This document shows positions 56,038 through 64,000 of a stretch of DNA of 64,000 nucleotides, piece by piece. A model generated the notes under the pieces. The model did not search any database. It saw only the letters and a list, made by a program, of their open reading frames with translations, and had not been told where the DNA came from. This stretch comes from Streptosporangium lutulentum (GTDB taxonomy: Bacteria; Actinomycetota; Actinomycetes; Streptosporangiales; Streptosporangiaceae). Numbering within the stretch: the stretch's first letter is position 1; every line of letters starts with the position of its first letter. The stretch lies in NCBI RefSeq assembly GCF_030811455.1, contig NZ_JAUSQU010000001.1, forward strand, positions 5,208,001 to 5,272,000, given 5' to 3'. The position numbers and the translations under genes are program-made.

Positions 56038-57495
56038 CTAGCCCCTTTGTGTGGGCAGAGCCACAAGTTGTGCGGGCAGAGCCACAAGCTCCACCGGTTC
56101 GCCCCTCCATCCGGGGGGTACGACCGCCAGCGCGTCGGCGAGCGCGGCCCCCCACAGCGACCCCGGCCGGTCGTGTCCGACCGGCGCCGCGCCCTGGGCG
56201 CCACGCCGTACCGCGACCATCCGGGTGTCGGTGGCGTGGGGCCGCACGGGACCGGCCGGCGCGTCCGGCGCGACCAGGACGGCCCGCTCCCCGGGGGGCT
56301 CCGGTTCGCCCGTGAGCGCCCTGAGCGCCGGGACGAGCAGCGTCAGCGCGGCGACCAGCGCCGCGTAGGGATTTCCGGGAAGCCCCGCGACCAGCCGCCC
56401 GCCGGGAAGCCTGGCGAGAAGCTGCGGGTGCCCCGGCCGCACCGCGACGCCGTCGACGAGGATCTCCGCGCCGAGCCCGGCCAGCACCTCCCTCAGGTGG
56501 TCCGCGGGCCCCTTCGACGAGGCCCCGCACACCACGATCACCTCGCCCGGCGGGCCGTCCCCGGCTCCCGACAGCGCGGCGGCGAGGGCCGGGGCGCCGT
56601 CGGGCAGCCACAGCGGCTCCTCGGCCCTTCCGCCCGCCCACGCGACCAGGCCCGGCAGCATCGGCCCGATCGCGTCACGCACCCGGCCGGGGCCCGGCAG
56701 CCCCTCGGTGACCACCTCGTCGCCCGTGACCAGCACGGACACCACGGGCCTCGGCCCGACCGGGAGCGTGTCGTGCCCGAGCGCCGCCGCGAGCCCGAGG
56801 ACCGCGGGCGTGACCACCGATCCCGCGGCGAGCACGACGGTCCCCTGCGGGCAGTCTTCGCCGCGGCGGCGGATGTGCCGCCCCGGCTCGATCGCCCCCG
56901 AGACGGTCCTCTCCCGATCCGGCGCCGGCGAGTTCCCCCGCACGGCCGCCTCGTAGGGCAGCACCGCCTCGGCCCCCTCCGGCACGGGGGCGCCGGTGGC
57001 GATCTCCACCGCCGTGCCCGGCGCGAGCGCGGCGCCGAAGGCCTCCCCTCCGGCCAGCACGAGACCCGCGACCCGCCAGGGCGGAGCACCCGCGACCGCG
57101 TAGCCGTCCATGGCGGCCACATCGGCCCCGGGGACCGGGACGAGGGCGCGCAGCGGCTCCGCCAGGCGGCCGTACGCGAGCCGGAGAGGGACCTCCACGG
57201 CGGGAAGCGGCCCCGCGGCCGATGCCGCCACCCGGCGGGCGGCCTCCCAGGAGAGGGCGGCGGCGTGTCCGGTGGCATCGGCACGACGCCCGCCCGGCAT
57301 GGGCGGCGATCCCCCCGCGGCCGGCGAATCCTCGCGCGGCCCACCGGCCGGGCCCTCGCACGGCTCCCCGGGTGACTCACGGGGCGAACCTCCGCTCGGC
57401 TCCTCGCCGGGGCCTTCGCGTGACCGCCCCGGCGGCGCCCCGGACGCGCCGTGACCTTCGAAGATCCTTTGGACGGCGGACAGGGTGATGACCAT
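56038..57495 (-). CDS. moeA: Molybdopterin molybdenumtransferase MoeA-like protein
   Basis: MoeA inserts molybdate into molybdopterin. The protein has MDGYAVAGAPPW, ATGAPVPEGAEAVLPYE, VSVLVTGDEV and AGLPGNPYAALVAAL, the usual MoeA motifs. The 485 residues include an N-terminal Gly/Pro/Glu-rich extension of about 75 residues with SPGEP-type repeats. It is transcribed from near operator E. The only molybdenum enzymes expected nearby, such as a formate dehydrogenase, are absent in this window. Its inclusion in the regulon is inference. Confidence 0.82.
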   Translation of the reverse strand: MVITLSAVQRIFEGHGASGAPPGRSREGPGEEPSGGSPRESPGEPCEGPAGGPREDSPAAGGSPPMPGGRRADATGHAAALSWEAARRVAASAAGPLPAVEVPLRLAYGRLAEPLRALVPVPGADVAAMDGYAVAGAPPWRVAGLVLAGGEAFGAALAPGTAVEIATGAPVPEGAEAVLPYEAAVRGNSPAPDRERTVSGAIEPGRHIRRRGEDCPQGTVVLAAGSVVTPAVLGLAAALGHDTLPVGPRPVVSVLVTGDEVVTEGLPGPGRVRDAIGPMLPGLVAWAGGRAEEPLWLPDGAPALAAALSGAGDGPPGEVIVVCGASSKGPADHLREVLAGLGAEILVDGVAVRPGHPQLLARLPGGRLVAGLPGNPYAALVAALTLLVPALRALTGEPEPPGERAVLVAPDAPAGPVRPHATDTRMVAVRRGAQGAAPVGHDRPGSLWGAALADALAVVPPGWRGEPVELVALPAQLVALPTQRG

Positions 57496-57522
57496 CAGCG
57501 CCTCCTTGACCGGCCTTTTTCC

Positions 57523-57538
57523 ATACTGTATACCGAAT
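57523..57538. promoter_or_regulatory. Cluster operator E, between moeA and the PanE-like gene
   Basis: ATACTGTATACCGAAT matches the cluster consensus ATACTGYATACCGTAT at 15 of 16 positions. It lies 28-43 bases from the moeA start and 30-45 bases from the GTG of the PanE-like gene. Confidence 0.75.
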
Positions 57539-57567
57539 GCAATATGGACGCGAGAACGGAGTCACTT

Positions 57568-58557
57568 GTGAAAGTCGCTGTTCTTGGCGCCGGCGCTATC
57601 GGCGCCTACGTCGGCGCCGCCCTGCACAGGGCCGGCGCCGAGGTGCATTTGATCGCCCGCGGAGAGCACCTCGCGGCGATGCGGAAGTCCGGCGTGCGTG
57701 TGCTGAGCCCGCGAGGAGACTTCACAGCCCATCCCCACACCACCGACAACCCCCTTGAGATCGGCAAGGTGGACCATGTCTTCCTCGGCCTGAAGGCCAA
57801 CTCCTACGCGGCGGCCGGTCCCATGATCCGGCCGCTGCTCCACGAGACCACCGGCATCATCGCGGCCCAGAACGGCATCCCGTGGTGGTATTTCCATCGT
57901 CTTCCCGGCCCTTACCAGGGCCATCTGATCGAGAGCGTCGACCCCGGCGGAACGGTCACCGCCGCGCTCCCGCTGGAGCGCGCGATCGGATGCGTGGTCT
58001 ACGCGGCGACCGAGATCGAGGCGCCCGGCGTGATCCGCCACCTCGAAGGCACCCGCTTCTCCATCGGGGAGCCCGACGGCTCCCTCTCATCCCGCTGTGT
58101 CGCGTTCAGCCAGGCCATGGTCGAGGGCGGGCTGAAGTGCCCGGTGGAGGCCGACCTGCGGCGCGACATCTGGATCAAGCTCATGGGCAACATCGCCTTC
58201 AACCCGATCAGCGCCCTCACCCGGGCGACGATGGCGGGCATCTGCCGCCACCGGCGGACCCGAGACCTCGTCGTCTCCATGATGCGCGAGACCGTCGAGG
58301 TGGCCCGCCGGGTCGGCTGCGACCCGGAGATCTCGATCGAGCGCAGGATCGCCGGCGCCGAGCGGGCCGGGGAGCACAAGACCTCCACGCTCCAGGACCT
58401 GGAGAAGGGCAAGCCCCTGGAGCTCGACGTGATCCTCGCCGCCGTCGTCGAACTGGCCGACCTCACCGGGACCGAGGTGCCCACACTCCGCGCGATCCAC
58501 GCGGTCGCCGATCTTCTCGACGAACAGGTGCGAGAGAGCCTTGCCGCGGCGAGTTGA
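57568..58557 (+). CDS. Ketopantoate reductase-family (ApbA/PanE) 2-oxoacid reductase
   Basis: The 329-residue NADPH-dependent reductase begins with the Rossmann motif VKVAVLGAGAIGAYVGAALH. It carries the conserved Lys in FLGLKANSY, the Asn in AAQNGIPWW, and IWIKLMGNIAFNPISALT with the catalytic Lys and Asn. The true substrate may be a 2-oxoacid of the island rather than ketopantoate, since the gene is flanked by cluster operators on both sides. GTG 57568 is preferred over ATG 57544 because CGGAG precedes it. Confidence 0.85.
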   Translation: MKVAVLGAGAIGAYVGAALHRAGAEVHLIARGEHLAAMRKSGVRVLSPRGDFTAHPHTTDNPLEIGKVDHVFLGLKANSYAAAGPMIRPLLHETTGIIAAQNGIPWWYFHRLPGPYQGHLIESVDPGGTVTAALPLERAIGCVVYAATEIEAPGVIRHLEGTRFSIGEPDGSLSSRCVAFSQAMVEGGLKCPVEADLRRDIWIKLMGNIAFNPISALTRATMAGICRHRRTRDLVVSMMRETVEVARRVGCDPEISIERRIAGAERAGEHKTSTLQDLEKGKPLELDVILAAVVELADLTGTEVPTLRAIHAVADLLDEQVRESLAAAS

Positions 58558-58563
58558 TCGGAC

Positions 58564-58579
58564 ATACCGTAGACCGTAT
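58564..58579. promoter_or_regulatory. Cluster operator F, just beyond the PanE-like gene
   Basis: ATACCGTAGACCGTAT matches the cluster consensus at 13 of 16 positions and lies only six bases after the reductase stop. It marks the right edge of the island but has no obvious target, so it may be a relic. Confidence 0.55.
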
Positions 58580-58608
58580 ACAAGACTTCACTGAAAGGGC
58601 ACGACGTC

Positions 58609-58636
58609 GACGCCCCCTCCGTGAGGAGGGGGCGTC
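58609..58636 (+). terminator. Terminator of the PanE-like gene
   Basis: GACGCCCCCTCC pairs with GGAGGGGGCGTC (12 bp) around GTGA, 51 bases after the stop. Confidence 0.8.
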
Positions 58637-58765
58637 GGGGTTCGGCACCACCGGACCCCGCCCCCCGCCGCGTCCCCCGGCCCGGCATCCGTACGACTCA
58701 GCCGCGACATCAAAAACACCCACAGACCGTCGACGCCGGGGTACGGCGGTTCGCCGGCGCGACGC

Positions 58766-58812
58766 AGAGAGCCCGGCCCGCGATTCCGCCCCCTTCGCCG
58801 GCCGGGCTCTCT
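58766..58812. terminator. Second hairpin before the zinc operon
   Basis: AGAGAGCCCGGCC pairs with GGCCGGGCTCTCT (13 bp) around a 21-base loop. It insulates znuA from upstream transcription. Confidence 0.6.
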
Positions 58813-58865
58813 GATGCCCTCCCGGGCCGCGCCGGCCTCTTTTCAGGACCTGTTGACGCGCGATT

Positions 58866-58895
58866 TTGACAACCATTTTCATTTGCGCGCATACT
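58866..58895 (+). promoter_or_regulatory. Zur box overlapping the znuA promoter
   Basis: TGACAACCATTTTCA (58867-58881) resembles the Zur site TGAAAATNATTTTCA with one good half. It overlaps the -35 TTGACA (58866-58871); a -10 CATACT (58890-58895) follows after 18 bases. Transcription should start near A58903, the first base of the znuA ATG. Confidence 0.7.
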
Positions 58896-58902
58896 AATCC
58901 TC

Positions 58903-59874
58903 ATGATGTCCGACTCCTCCCGACGTATCCGCATGCGCGCCGCAGGTCTGCTCGCACTCATCACCGCTCTCGCCGCCACCTCGGCCTGCGGTGCCGACGC
59001 GGCCGGCTCCGCCGCCCGGACGGGCGGCTCGCCGGGAGAGAAGACCGACGTCACCGCCGCCATGTATCCCTTGGAGTGGCTCGCCGGACAGGTGGGCGGC
59101 CCCGACGTGACCGTCACCGGCCTGACCAAGCCCGGCACCGAGCCGCACGACCTGGAGCTGGCCCTGACCCAGGTGGCCGGGCTGGAGCAGACCGGGCTCG
59201 TCGTCTACATCAAGGGAGTCCAGCCCGCCGTGGACGAGGCGGTCGAGCAGCACGCCGCCGACCGGGGTTTCGACGCGGCGACCGCGGTCGAGACCATCCC
59301 GGCGACCACCGAGGAGGGCCACGAGGGTGAGGCGGGCGGGGAGGAGCACGGCCACGACGTCGGCTACGACCCCCATCTCTGGCTCGATCCGGCCCGGTTC
59401 GCGACGGTCGCGACCCAGCTCGGCGAGAAACTCGCCGCCGCCGACCCCGCGCACGCGCAGGGCTACAAGGACCGCGCCGCCAAGACCGCGGCCGACCTCG
59501 GCGCCCTCGACGGCGAAATCGCCCGGGGACTGGGCACGTGCGCCTCGGACGTGATCCTCACCAGCCACTCCGCGTTCGGCTACCTCGCCGACCGCTACAA
59601 ACTCCGCCAGGTCGGGATCAGCGGCCTCGATCCGGACGCCGAGCCCTCTCCCGCGCGCATCGCCGAAGTGGCCAAAGTGGCCAAGCAGGAGAAAGTGACT
59701 ACGATTTTCACCGAGACACTCGTCAGCCCGAAGGTCGCCGAGGTTCTCGCCCAGGAGGTCGGTGCCAAGACCGCGGTCCTCGACCCGGTCGAAAGCCAGC
59801 CGGCGAACGGCGACTACCTGTCCGCCATGCGCCAGAACCTCACCGCACTCCAAACGGCACTCAGCTGCTCGTAA
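58903..59874 (+). CDS. znuA: Zinc ABC transporter binding lipoprotein
   Basis: The 323-residue cluster 9 binding protein has a lipoprotein signal (LLALITALAATSACGADA, lipobox TSAC) and the His-rich flexible loop EEGHEGEAGGEEHGHD (about 146-161). Zinc ligand motifs are visible in GTEPHDLEL, DPHLWLDPA, LTSHSAFGYL and IFTETLVS. The start lies about seven bases from the -10 element, so the mRNA is probably leaderless. It binds zinc outside the membrane for ZnuBC. Confidence 0.93.
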   Translation: MMSDSSRRIRMRAAGLLALITALAATSACGADAAGSAARTGGSPGEKTDVTAAMYPLEWLAGQVGGPDVTVTGLTKPGTEPHDLELALTQVAGLEQTGLVVYIKGVQPAVDEAVEQHAADRGFDAATAVETIPATTEEGHEGEAGGEEHGHDVGYDPHLWLDPARFATVATQLGEKLAAADPAHAQGYKDRAAKTAADLGALDGEIARGLGTCASDVILTSHSAFGYLADRYKLRQVGISGLDPDAEPSPARIAEVAKVAKQEKVTTIFTETLVSPKVAEVLAQEVGAKTAVLDPVESQPANGDYLSAMRQNLTALQTALSCS

Positions 59875-59883
59875 AGGTCACAT

Positions 59884-60663
59884 GTGACATCCCAACAAAC
59901 GGTTTTCACCATGAACGGCGGCCAGGTCAGCCTGGACCGCCGCCCGGTGCTGCGCGGCATCGACCTGACCGTCAAGTCCGGCGAGGTGGTGGCCGTGCTC
60001 GGCGCCAACGGTTCGGGCAAGTCCACCCTCATCCGCTCCCTGCTCGGCCTGATCCCCCTGACCGGCGGCACGACCCTGCTCTACGACACGTCACCCGCGC
60101 GGTTCCGCGAGTGGTGGCGGATCGGCTACGTGCCGCAACGGCTCTCGGTGGGCGGCGGGGTGCCCACCACGATCCGCGAGGTCGTCGCCTCCGGCAGGAT
60201 CGCCAGGCAGCGGCGCTTCCGGCGGACCAGCGCGGCCGACCGCGAGGCGACCGCCAGGGCGCTGGCGGTCGTCGGCATGGCCGATCGGGCCTCGGACCCG
60301 GTCCAGGCCCTGTCCGGCGGCCAGCAGCAGCGGGTGCTGATCGCCCGCGCCCTCGCCGGGGAGCCCGACACCTTCGTCATGGACGAACCCACGGCGGGTG
60401 TCGACTCCGAGAGCCAGCGGCTTCTCGCCGACACCCTGGCCGGGCTCGTCGACCAGGGGAAGACGGTCCTGCTGGTCGCCCACGAGCTCGGACCGCTGGA
60501 GTCCCTGATCACTCGCGCCGTGGTGCTCAGGGATGGGTTCGTGTGCCATGACGGCCCGCCGCCCCAGGCGGTCGGCACGCACGCGCTGCCCGGCCACGAC
60601 CACGTGCATCCCCATGGCGAGGAGACCTCTGTGAGCCCGCTCGACTGGAGGCCCGCGTCGTGA
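59884..60663 (+). CDS. znuC: Zinc ABC transporter ATP-binding protein
   Basis: The 259-residue ATPase has Walker A (GANGSGKSTLIRS), the signature LSGGQQQRVLIARAL, Walker B (FVMDEPTAGVD) and the switch His (LLVAHELG). The C-terminal tail is His-rich (GHDHVHPHGEE), fitting zinc. It follows znuA by nine bases with GTG 59884, and its stop overlaps the next start as GTGA. Confidence 0.93.
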   Translation: MTSQQTVFTMNGGQVSLDRRPVLRGIDLTVKSGEVVAVLGANGSGKSTLIRSLLGLIPLTGGTTLLYDTSPARFREWWRIGYVPQRLSVGGGVPTTIREVVASGRIARQRRFRRTSAADREATARALAVVGMADRASDPVQALSGGQQQRVLIARALAGEPDTFVMDEPTAGVDSESQRLLADTLAGLVDQGKTVLLVAHELGPLESLITRAVVLRDGFVCHDGPPPQAVGTHALPGHDHVHPHGEETSVSPLDWRPAS

Positions 60664-61493
60664 TCGCGCTTCTGCAGTTCGACTTCATGCGGCGAGCGCT
60701 GATCGCCGCCCTGCTGGTCGGCCTGGTGGCCCCCGCCATCGGCACGTTCATGGTGCAGCGCCGCCTGGCCCTGCTGGGCGACGGCATCGGGCACGTCGCG
60801 CTGACCGGTGTGGCGCTCGGCTTCCTCACCAACCAGGCTCCCGTGCTGACCGCCGTGGTGGTCTCGATCCTCGGCGCCGTGGCCATCGAGCTGGTCCGCG
60901 CACGCGGCAGGACCAGCGGCGACGTGGCGCTCGCGCTGTTGTTCTACGGTGGCATCGCCGGAGGCGTGCTGCTGATCTCGCTGGCTCCCGGCGGCAGCAA
61001 CGCCACGCTGATGTCGTATCTGTTCGGCTCGATCAGCAGCGTCCCCACGGAGGACGTGTGGGTGATCGGCTTCCTGGCGGTGGCCGTGCTCGGCGTGGTG
61101 ATCTTCTTCGGCCGCGAGCTCTACGTGCTCTGCCAGGACGAGGAGGTCGCCAGGGCCAGCGGCCTGCCGGTGCGCTTCCTGAGCCTGCTGATCGCCGTCA
61201 CCGCCGCGCTGACCGTGGTCATCGCCATGCGCGTGGTGGGGCTGTTGCTCGTCAGCGCGTTGATGGTGGTTCCCGTGGCGACGAGCCAGCAGCTCACCAG
61301 GGGCTTCAGAAGCACGATGCTTCTTTCTATGCTTTTTGGAATGATTGCTACTGTAGGCGGGTTGACCTCCTCGTTCTACGTCGAGGTTCCGCCAGGCGCA
61401 ATCATTGTGATCGTTGCCCTCGCAGGGTTCGTTCTGGCCCTCGGGCTCGGTAGATTCGTACGCCGAAGCCGACCACAGGAGGCCAACTTATGA
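60660..61493 (+). CDS. znuB: Zinc ABC transporter permease
   Basis: The 277-residue ABC-3 family permease has about eight helices, with PAIGTFMVQRRLALLGDGIG, the EAA-like LYVLCQDEEVARASGLPVR and a VGLLLVSALMVVPVATSQQ pore segment. It forms the membrane channel with ZnuC. GTG 60660 overlaps the znuC stop and its stop overlaps zur as ATGA, so the operon is tightly coupled. Confidence 0.93.
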   Translation: MIALLQFDFMRRALIAALLVGLVAPAIGTFMVQRRLALLGDGIGHVALTGVALGFLTNQAPVLTAVVVSILGAVAIELVRARGRTSGDVALALLFYGGIAGGVLLISLAPGGSNATLMSYLFGSISSVPTEDVWVIGFLAVAVLGVVIFFGRELYVLCQDEEVARASGLPVRFLSLLIAVTAALTVVIAMRVVGLLLVSALMVVPVATSQQLTRGFRSTMLLSMLFGMIATVGGLTSSFYVEVPPGAIIVIVALAGFVLALGLGRFVRRSRPQEANL

Positions 61494-61897
61494 GTAACAG
61501 ACGTGAGGCCGTCCACGCAATTCTGCGCCAGAGCGAGGGGTTTCGCAGTGCGCAGGACGTATATGCGGAAATGCGTGCAGAAGGCGCAAAAATTGGACTT
61601 ACAACGGTTTATCGGGCGCTACAGGCACTCGCCGACATCGGTCATGTCGACATGCTCAGGACCGACGACGGAGAGTCGGTCTACCGCGCCTGTGCCAGCG
61701 GTCATCACCATCACCACCTGGTCTGCCGGACCTGCGGGCGAACGGTCGAGGTGGCCGGCCCCGCGGTGGAACGCTGGGCCGAGACGGTCGGCTCCGAGCA
61801 CGGCTTCACCGAGATCACCCACACGGTTGAGATCTTCGGTACCTGCGCCTCCTGCTCCGACGCCCTCAAGATGGCCGGCGCGTCGAGCAGCTTCTGA
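61490..61897 (+). CDS. zur: Fur-family zinc repressor Zur
   Basis: The 135-residue repressor has a winged helix (FRSAQDVYAEMRAEGAKIG and LTTVYRALQALADIG) and the zinc sites SGHHHHHLVCRTCGR with CASC near the C-terminus. It is the last gene of the znu operon, so it represses the znuA promoter and its own expression when zinc is plentiful. ATG 61490 overlaps the znuB stop. Confidence 0.94.
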   Translation: MSNRREAVHAILRQSEGFRSAQDVYAEMRAEGAKIGLTTVYRALQALADIGHVDMLRTDDGESVYRACASGHHHHHLVCRTCGRTVEVAGPAVERWAETVGSEHGFTEITHTVEIFGTCASCSDALKMAGASSSF

Positions 61898-62130
61898 GCG
61901 TCAGGACACGCCCGAACGCGGAGACCTCGAGATGACCGTCGCCTCCGCCGAGGCCGCAGAGCGCCGGAGCGCCGCGGCCACGGCTGCGGCCACGGCCGCG
62001 GCGAGGCGCGGAAACGCCGGGAAGGCCCGACGGTGCGAGGCCGCGGAGGCGCCACGAAGGCTCGCCGGAGAGATACGCTTCCGAGACGGCGAGCCGCCGT
62101 ACGCTGGAATTACCTCCAACAGGAGTCAAC

Positions 62131-62679
62131 ATGCCATTCGGACATGACATGCTGCACTCACTCGCCGTTGTGGTCGACCTGGTCAACACCTCCCCCGGCA
62201 CCGGGGGCGAAGACCGGCTGACCGACCTGCGAGAGCTCGGCGAATTCGTGGAGCGCTGGCAGATCAGCGGCATCGGCGAGCTCGGTGCCGCGGACCTGAG
62301 CCAGGTGCGCGCCCTGCGCGACGCCTTCCACAAGGTGTTCACCGCCTCCGGCCACGCCGCCACGGTCGCCTGGCTGAACTCCCTGCTGAGCGAGACCCGC
62401 ATCACCCCGCGCCTGGCCGAGCACGACGGTCACCCCTTGCACGTCCACTACTTCGCGCCCGACGCCTCGCTTTACGAGCACCTCTCGGCCGACCTGGGCG
62501 TCGCCCTGGCCCACCTGCTCGTCGAGGACGAATGGGAGCGCCTGCGCACCTGCTCGGCTCCAGACTGCGGCAACGTCTTCTTCGACGAGTCCCGCAATCG
62601 CTCCCGCGTCTACTGCGACAGCCGCACGTGCGGAAACCGCATGCACGTCGCCGCCTACCGCGCCCGCCGCCGGGTCTGA
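62131..62679 (+). CDS. CGNR zinc-finger protein
   Basis: The 182-residue protein has an N-terminal ABATE-like helical region and a C-terminal CGNR zinc finger: CSAPDCGNVFFDESRN followed by CDSRTCGNRMHVAAYR. These are stress-linked DNA- or RNA-binding regulators of unknown target. AGGAG precedes ATG 62131. A 230-base gap separates it from zur, so it has its own promoter. Confidence 0.85.
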   Translation: MPFGHDMLHSLAVVVDLVNTSPGTGGEDRLTDLRELGEFVERWQISGIGELGAADLSQVRALRDAFHKVFTASGHAATVAWLNSLLSETRITPRLAEHDGHPLHVHYFAPDASLYEHLSADLGVALAHLLVEDEWERLRTCSAPDCGNVFFDESRNRSRVYCDSRTCGNRMHVAAYRARRRV

Positions 62680-62730
62680 GTCACGCTCCGCCGTCACCTG
62701 CCGACCGGGCAGGTGGGCGCATGAGGAAGG

Positions 62731-63525
62731 TCAGGGCCTGGCGGACGGGTCCGGCACGGCGTTGGGTACGGCTCCGCCGTACCTCCTGTCACGCTTGGCG
62801 TAGGTCTCGCAGGCCTCCCACAGGTCACGACGGTCGAAGTCGGGCCAGAGGCGGTTGAGGAAGACCATCTCGGCGTAGGCCGTCTGCCAGATCAGGAAGT
62901 TGGAGGTGCGCTGCTCGCCCGAGGAGCGCACGAACAGGTCCACGTCCGGGATCTGCGGCTCGTCCAGGTAGCGGGCGAAGGTCTCCTCCTTCACCCGGCC
63001 TGGCTTGAGCCGGCCCTCGGCGATGTCCTGGGCCATGCGCACGGCCGCGTCGACGATCTCGGCCCGGCCGCCGTAGTTGACGCAGAACTGCAGGGTCAGC
63101 GTGGAGTTGCCCGTGGTCATCTCCTCGGCGTCCCGCAGCTCCTGGATGACGCTCTTCCACAGCCGTCCCGGGCGGCCGGCCCAGCGGACCCGCACCCCCA
63201 ACGCGTTGAGGCCGTCTCTCCGACGGCGGATGACGTCGCGGTTGAACCCCATCAGGAAGCGCACCTCGTCCGGGGAGCGCTTCCAGTTCTCCGTGGAGAA
63301 GGCGTAGACCGACAGGTAGGGGATGCCGAGCTCGATCGCACCCTCGATCACGTCGAAGAGCGAGGCCTCGCCCGCCTTGTGACCTTCGGTCCGCGGCAGG
63401 CCACGCTGTTTGGCCCATCGGCCGTTGCCGTCCATCACGATCGCCACGTGCCGGGGCACGAGGTCTCGGGGGATGGAGGGCGGGGTGGCGCCGGAGGGGT
63501 GAGGGACGGGTGGGCGGACGTTCAC
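62731..63525 (-). CDS. uppS: Isoprenyl diphosphate synthase (undecaprenyl-type, cis)
   Basis: The 264-residue cis-prenyltransferase makes the C50-55 lipid carrier for cell wall synthesis. [20 protein letters not shown] (catalytic Asp), [11 protein letters not shown] and [20 protein letters not shown] are visible. GTG 63525 follows GGGAG and overlaps the recO stop as GTGA. recO and uppS are paired in most actinomycetes. Confidence 0.95.
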   Translation of the reverse strand: MNVRPPVPHPSGATPPSIPRDLVPRHVAIVMDGNGRWAKQRGLPRTEGHKAGEASLFDVIEGAIELGIPYLSVYAFSTENWKRSPDEVRFLMGFNRDVIRRRRDGLNALGVRVRWAGRPGRLWKSVIQELRDAEEMTTGNSTLTLQFCVNYGGRAEIVDAAVRMAQDIAEGRLKPGRVKEETFARYLDEPQIPDVDLFVRSSGEQRTSNFLIWQTAYAEMVFLNRLWPDFDRRDLWEACETYAKRDRRYGGAVPNAVPDPSARP

Positions 63526-64000
63526 GTGGCAGGCTCCCTTTCTACGTGTCGAAGAGAGCGTATGCCGTGTTCGAGGTGCCATTGGAGGTAGGCGGCGACC
63601 AGGCCGCTGCATTCGGCGCGGTGCCGGGGGACGGAGGCGTCGGCGGCGGGCCAGTCGCCCCGCAGGAGCGCGAGCATCAGGGCCAGGGTCGCCCCCTCGG
63701 GCACCGCGGCGCCGGCGGGACGGCAAGCCCCGCACACCACGCCTCCCGACACGATGGCGAACGCCCGCACCGCGGGGGCCTTGCACCGGGCGCACGACTC
63801 CAGGGCGGGGGCGTAACCGGCGACGGCCAGCGAGCGGAGGAAGTAGGCGTCGAGGACGAGCCGGGCCTCGTGCTCCCCCGAGCCGAGCGTGCGCAGACCG
63901 CCGACGAGCAGCAGGAACTGGCGGAGCGCGGGCTCCTTCTCCCCCATGATCAGCCGGTCGGCGGTCTCCAGCATCGCGACGCCCGCCGTGTAGCGCGGAT
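63522..64000 (-). CDS. recO: DNA repair protein RecO (N-terminus outside window)
   Basis: RecO loads RecA on single-stranded DNA. The visible 159 residues are the C-terminal helical domain, with [14 protein letters not shown] at the window edge and a zinc-type pair CARCKAP/VCGACRP. The frame is open through the right edge, so the OB-fold N-terminus lies outside the window. It overlaps uppS by GTGA. Confidence 0.9.
   Translation of the reverse strand, partial: PRYTAGVAMLETADRLIMGEKEPALRQFLLLVGGLRTLGSGEHEARLVLDAYFLRSLAVAGYAPALESCARCKAPAVRAFAIVSGGVVCGACRPAGAAVPEGATLALMLALLRGDWPAADASVPRHRAECSGLVAAYLQWHLEHGIRSLRHVEREPAT

Overview
The window is high-GC DNA with strong G/C third-position bias, GTG starts, stop/start overlaps of the ATGA or GTGA type, a SAM-IV riboswitch and a principal sigma factor of HrdB type. 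These point to a filamentous actinomycete, most likely Streptosporangiaceae-like; the genus is not provable from the sequence alone.

Layout. 1-5.4 kb: the end of a class II lanthipeptide cluster (LanM missing its N-terminus, C39-type LanT, five-Cys precursor). 5.4-6.6 kb: a scar region with a regulator fragment, a one-spacer type I-E-like CRISPR remnant, the 3' half of a tyrosine integrase and a CAU-anticodon tRNA, which looks like a decayed tRNA-integrated element. 6.8-15.6 kb: galK, then a minus-strand operon (unknown 88-aa protein, FAD protein, peptide-type ABC importer) behind a SAM-IV riboswitch. 15.6-23 kb: DUF402 protein, crotonase, bacterial nitric oxide synthase, tRNA-Asn, a GH63-like hydrolase pair and an iron-box-controlled efeB. 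23-36 kb: housekeeping genes (principal sigma factor, dnaG, dgt, ppdK, glyS), with a degenerate LytM lipoprotein and a large protein that looks like a double Imm49.

36.8-58.6 kb: a catabolic island of one- and two-carbon chemistry. A minus-strand operon (SucC, SucD, hydroxypyruvate isomerase, tartronate semialdehyde reductase, glyoxylate carboligase, aldehyde dehydrogenase) diverges from an OFA-family (oxalate/formate-type) transporter. Next come a GntR/FCD regulator and a small unannotated protein, then a second minus-strand run (TPP-dependent Oxc/HACL-family lyase, formyl-CoA transferase, NDP-forming acyl-CoA ligase, atypical Nramp protein, membrane protein, TerC). MoeA and a PanE-like reductase close the island. 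Six copies of one tandem palindrome (roughly ATACTGYATACCGTAT) lie at its control regions, so the GntR protein probably governs the whole island. Glyoxylate made or imported would pass through Gcl, GlxR and Hyi to glycerate, while Frc plus the TPP lyase would handle an oxalyl-CoA or 2-hydroxyacyl-CoA/formyl-CoA cycle.

58.9-64 kb: a Zur-controlled zinc import operon (znuA-znuC-znuB-zur), a CGNR zinc-finger protein, uppS and the 3' part of recO. In Streptomyces glyS lies next to this zinc operon, so the island appears to interrupt a conserved neighbourhood.
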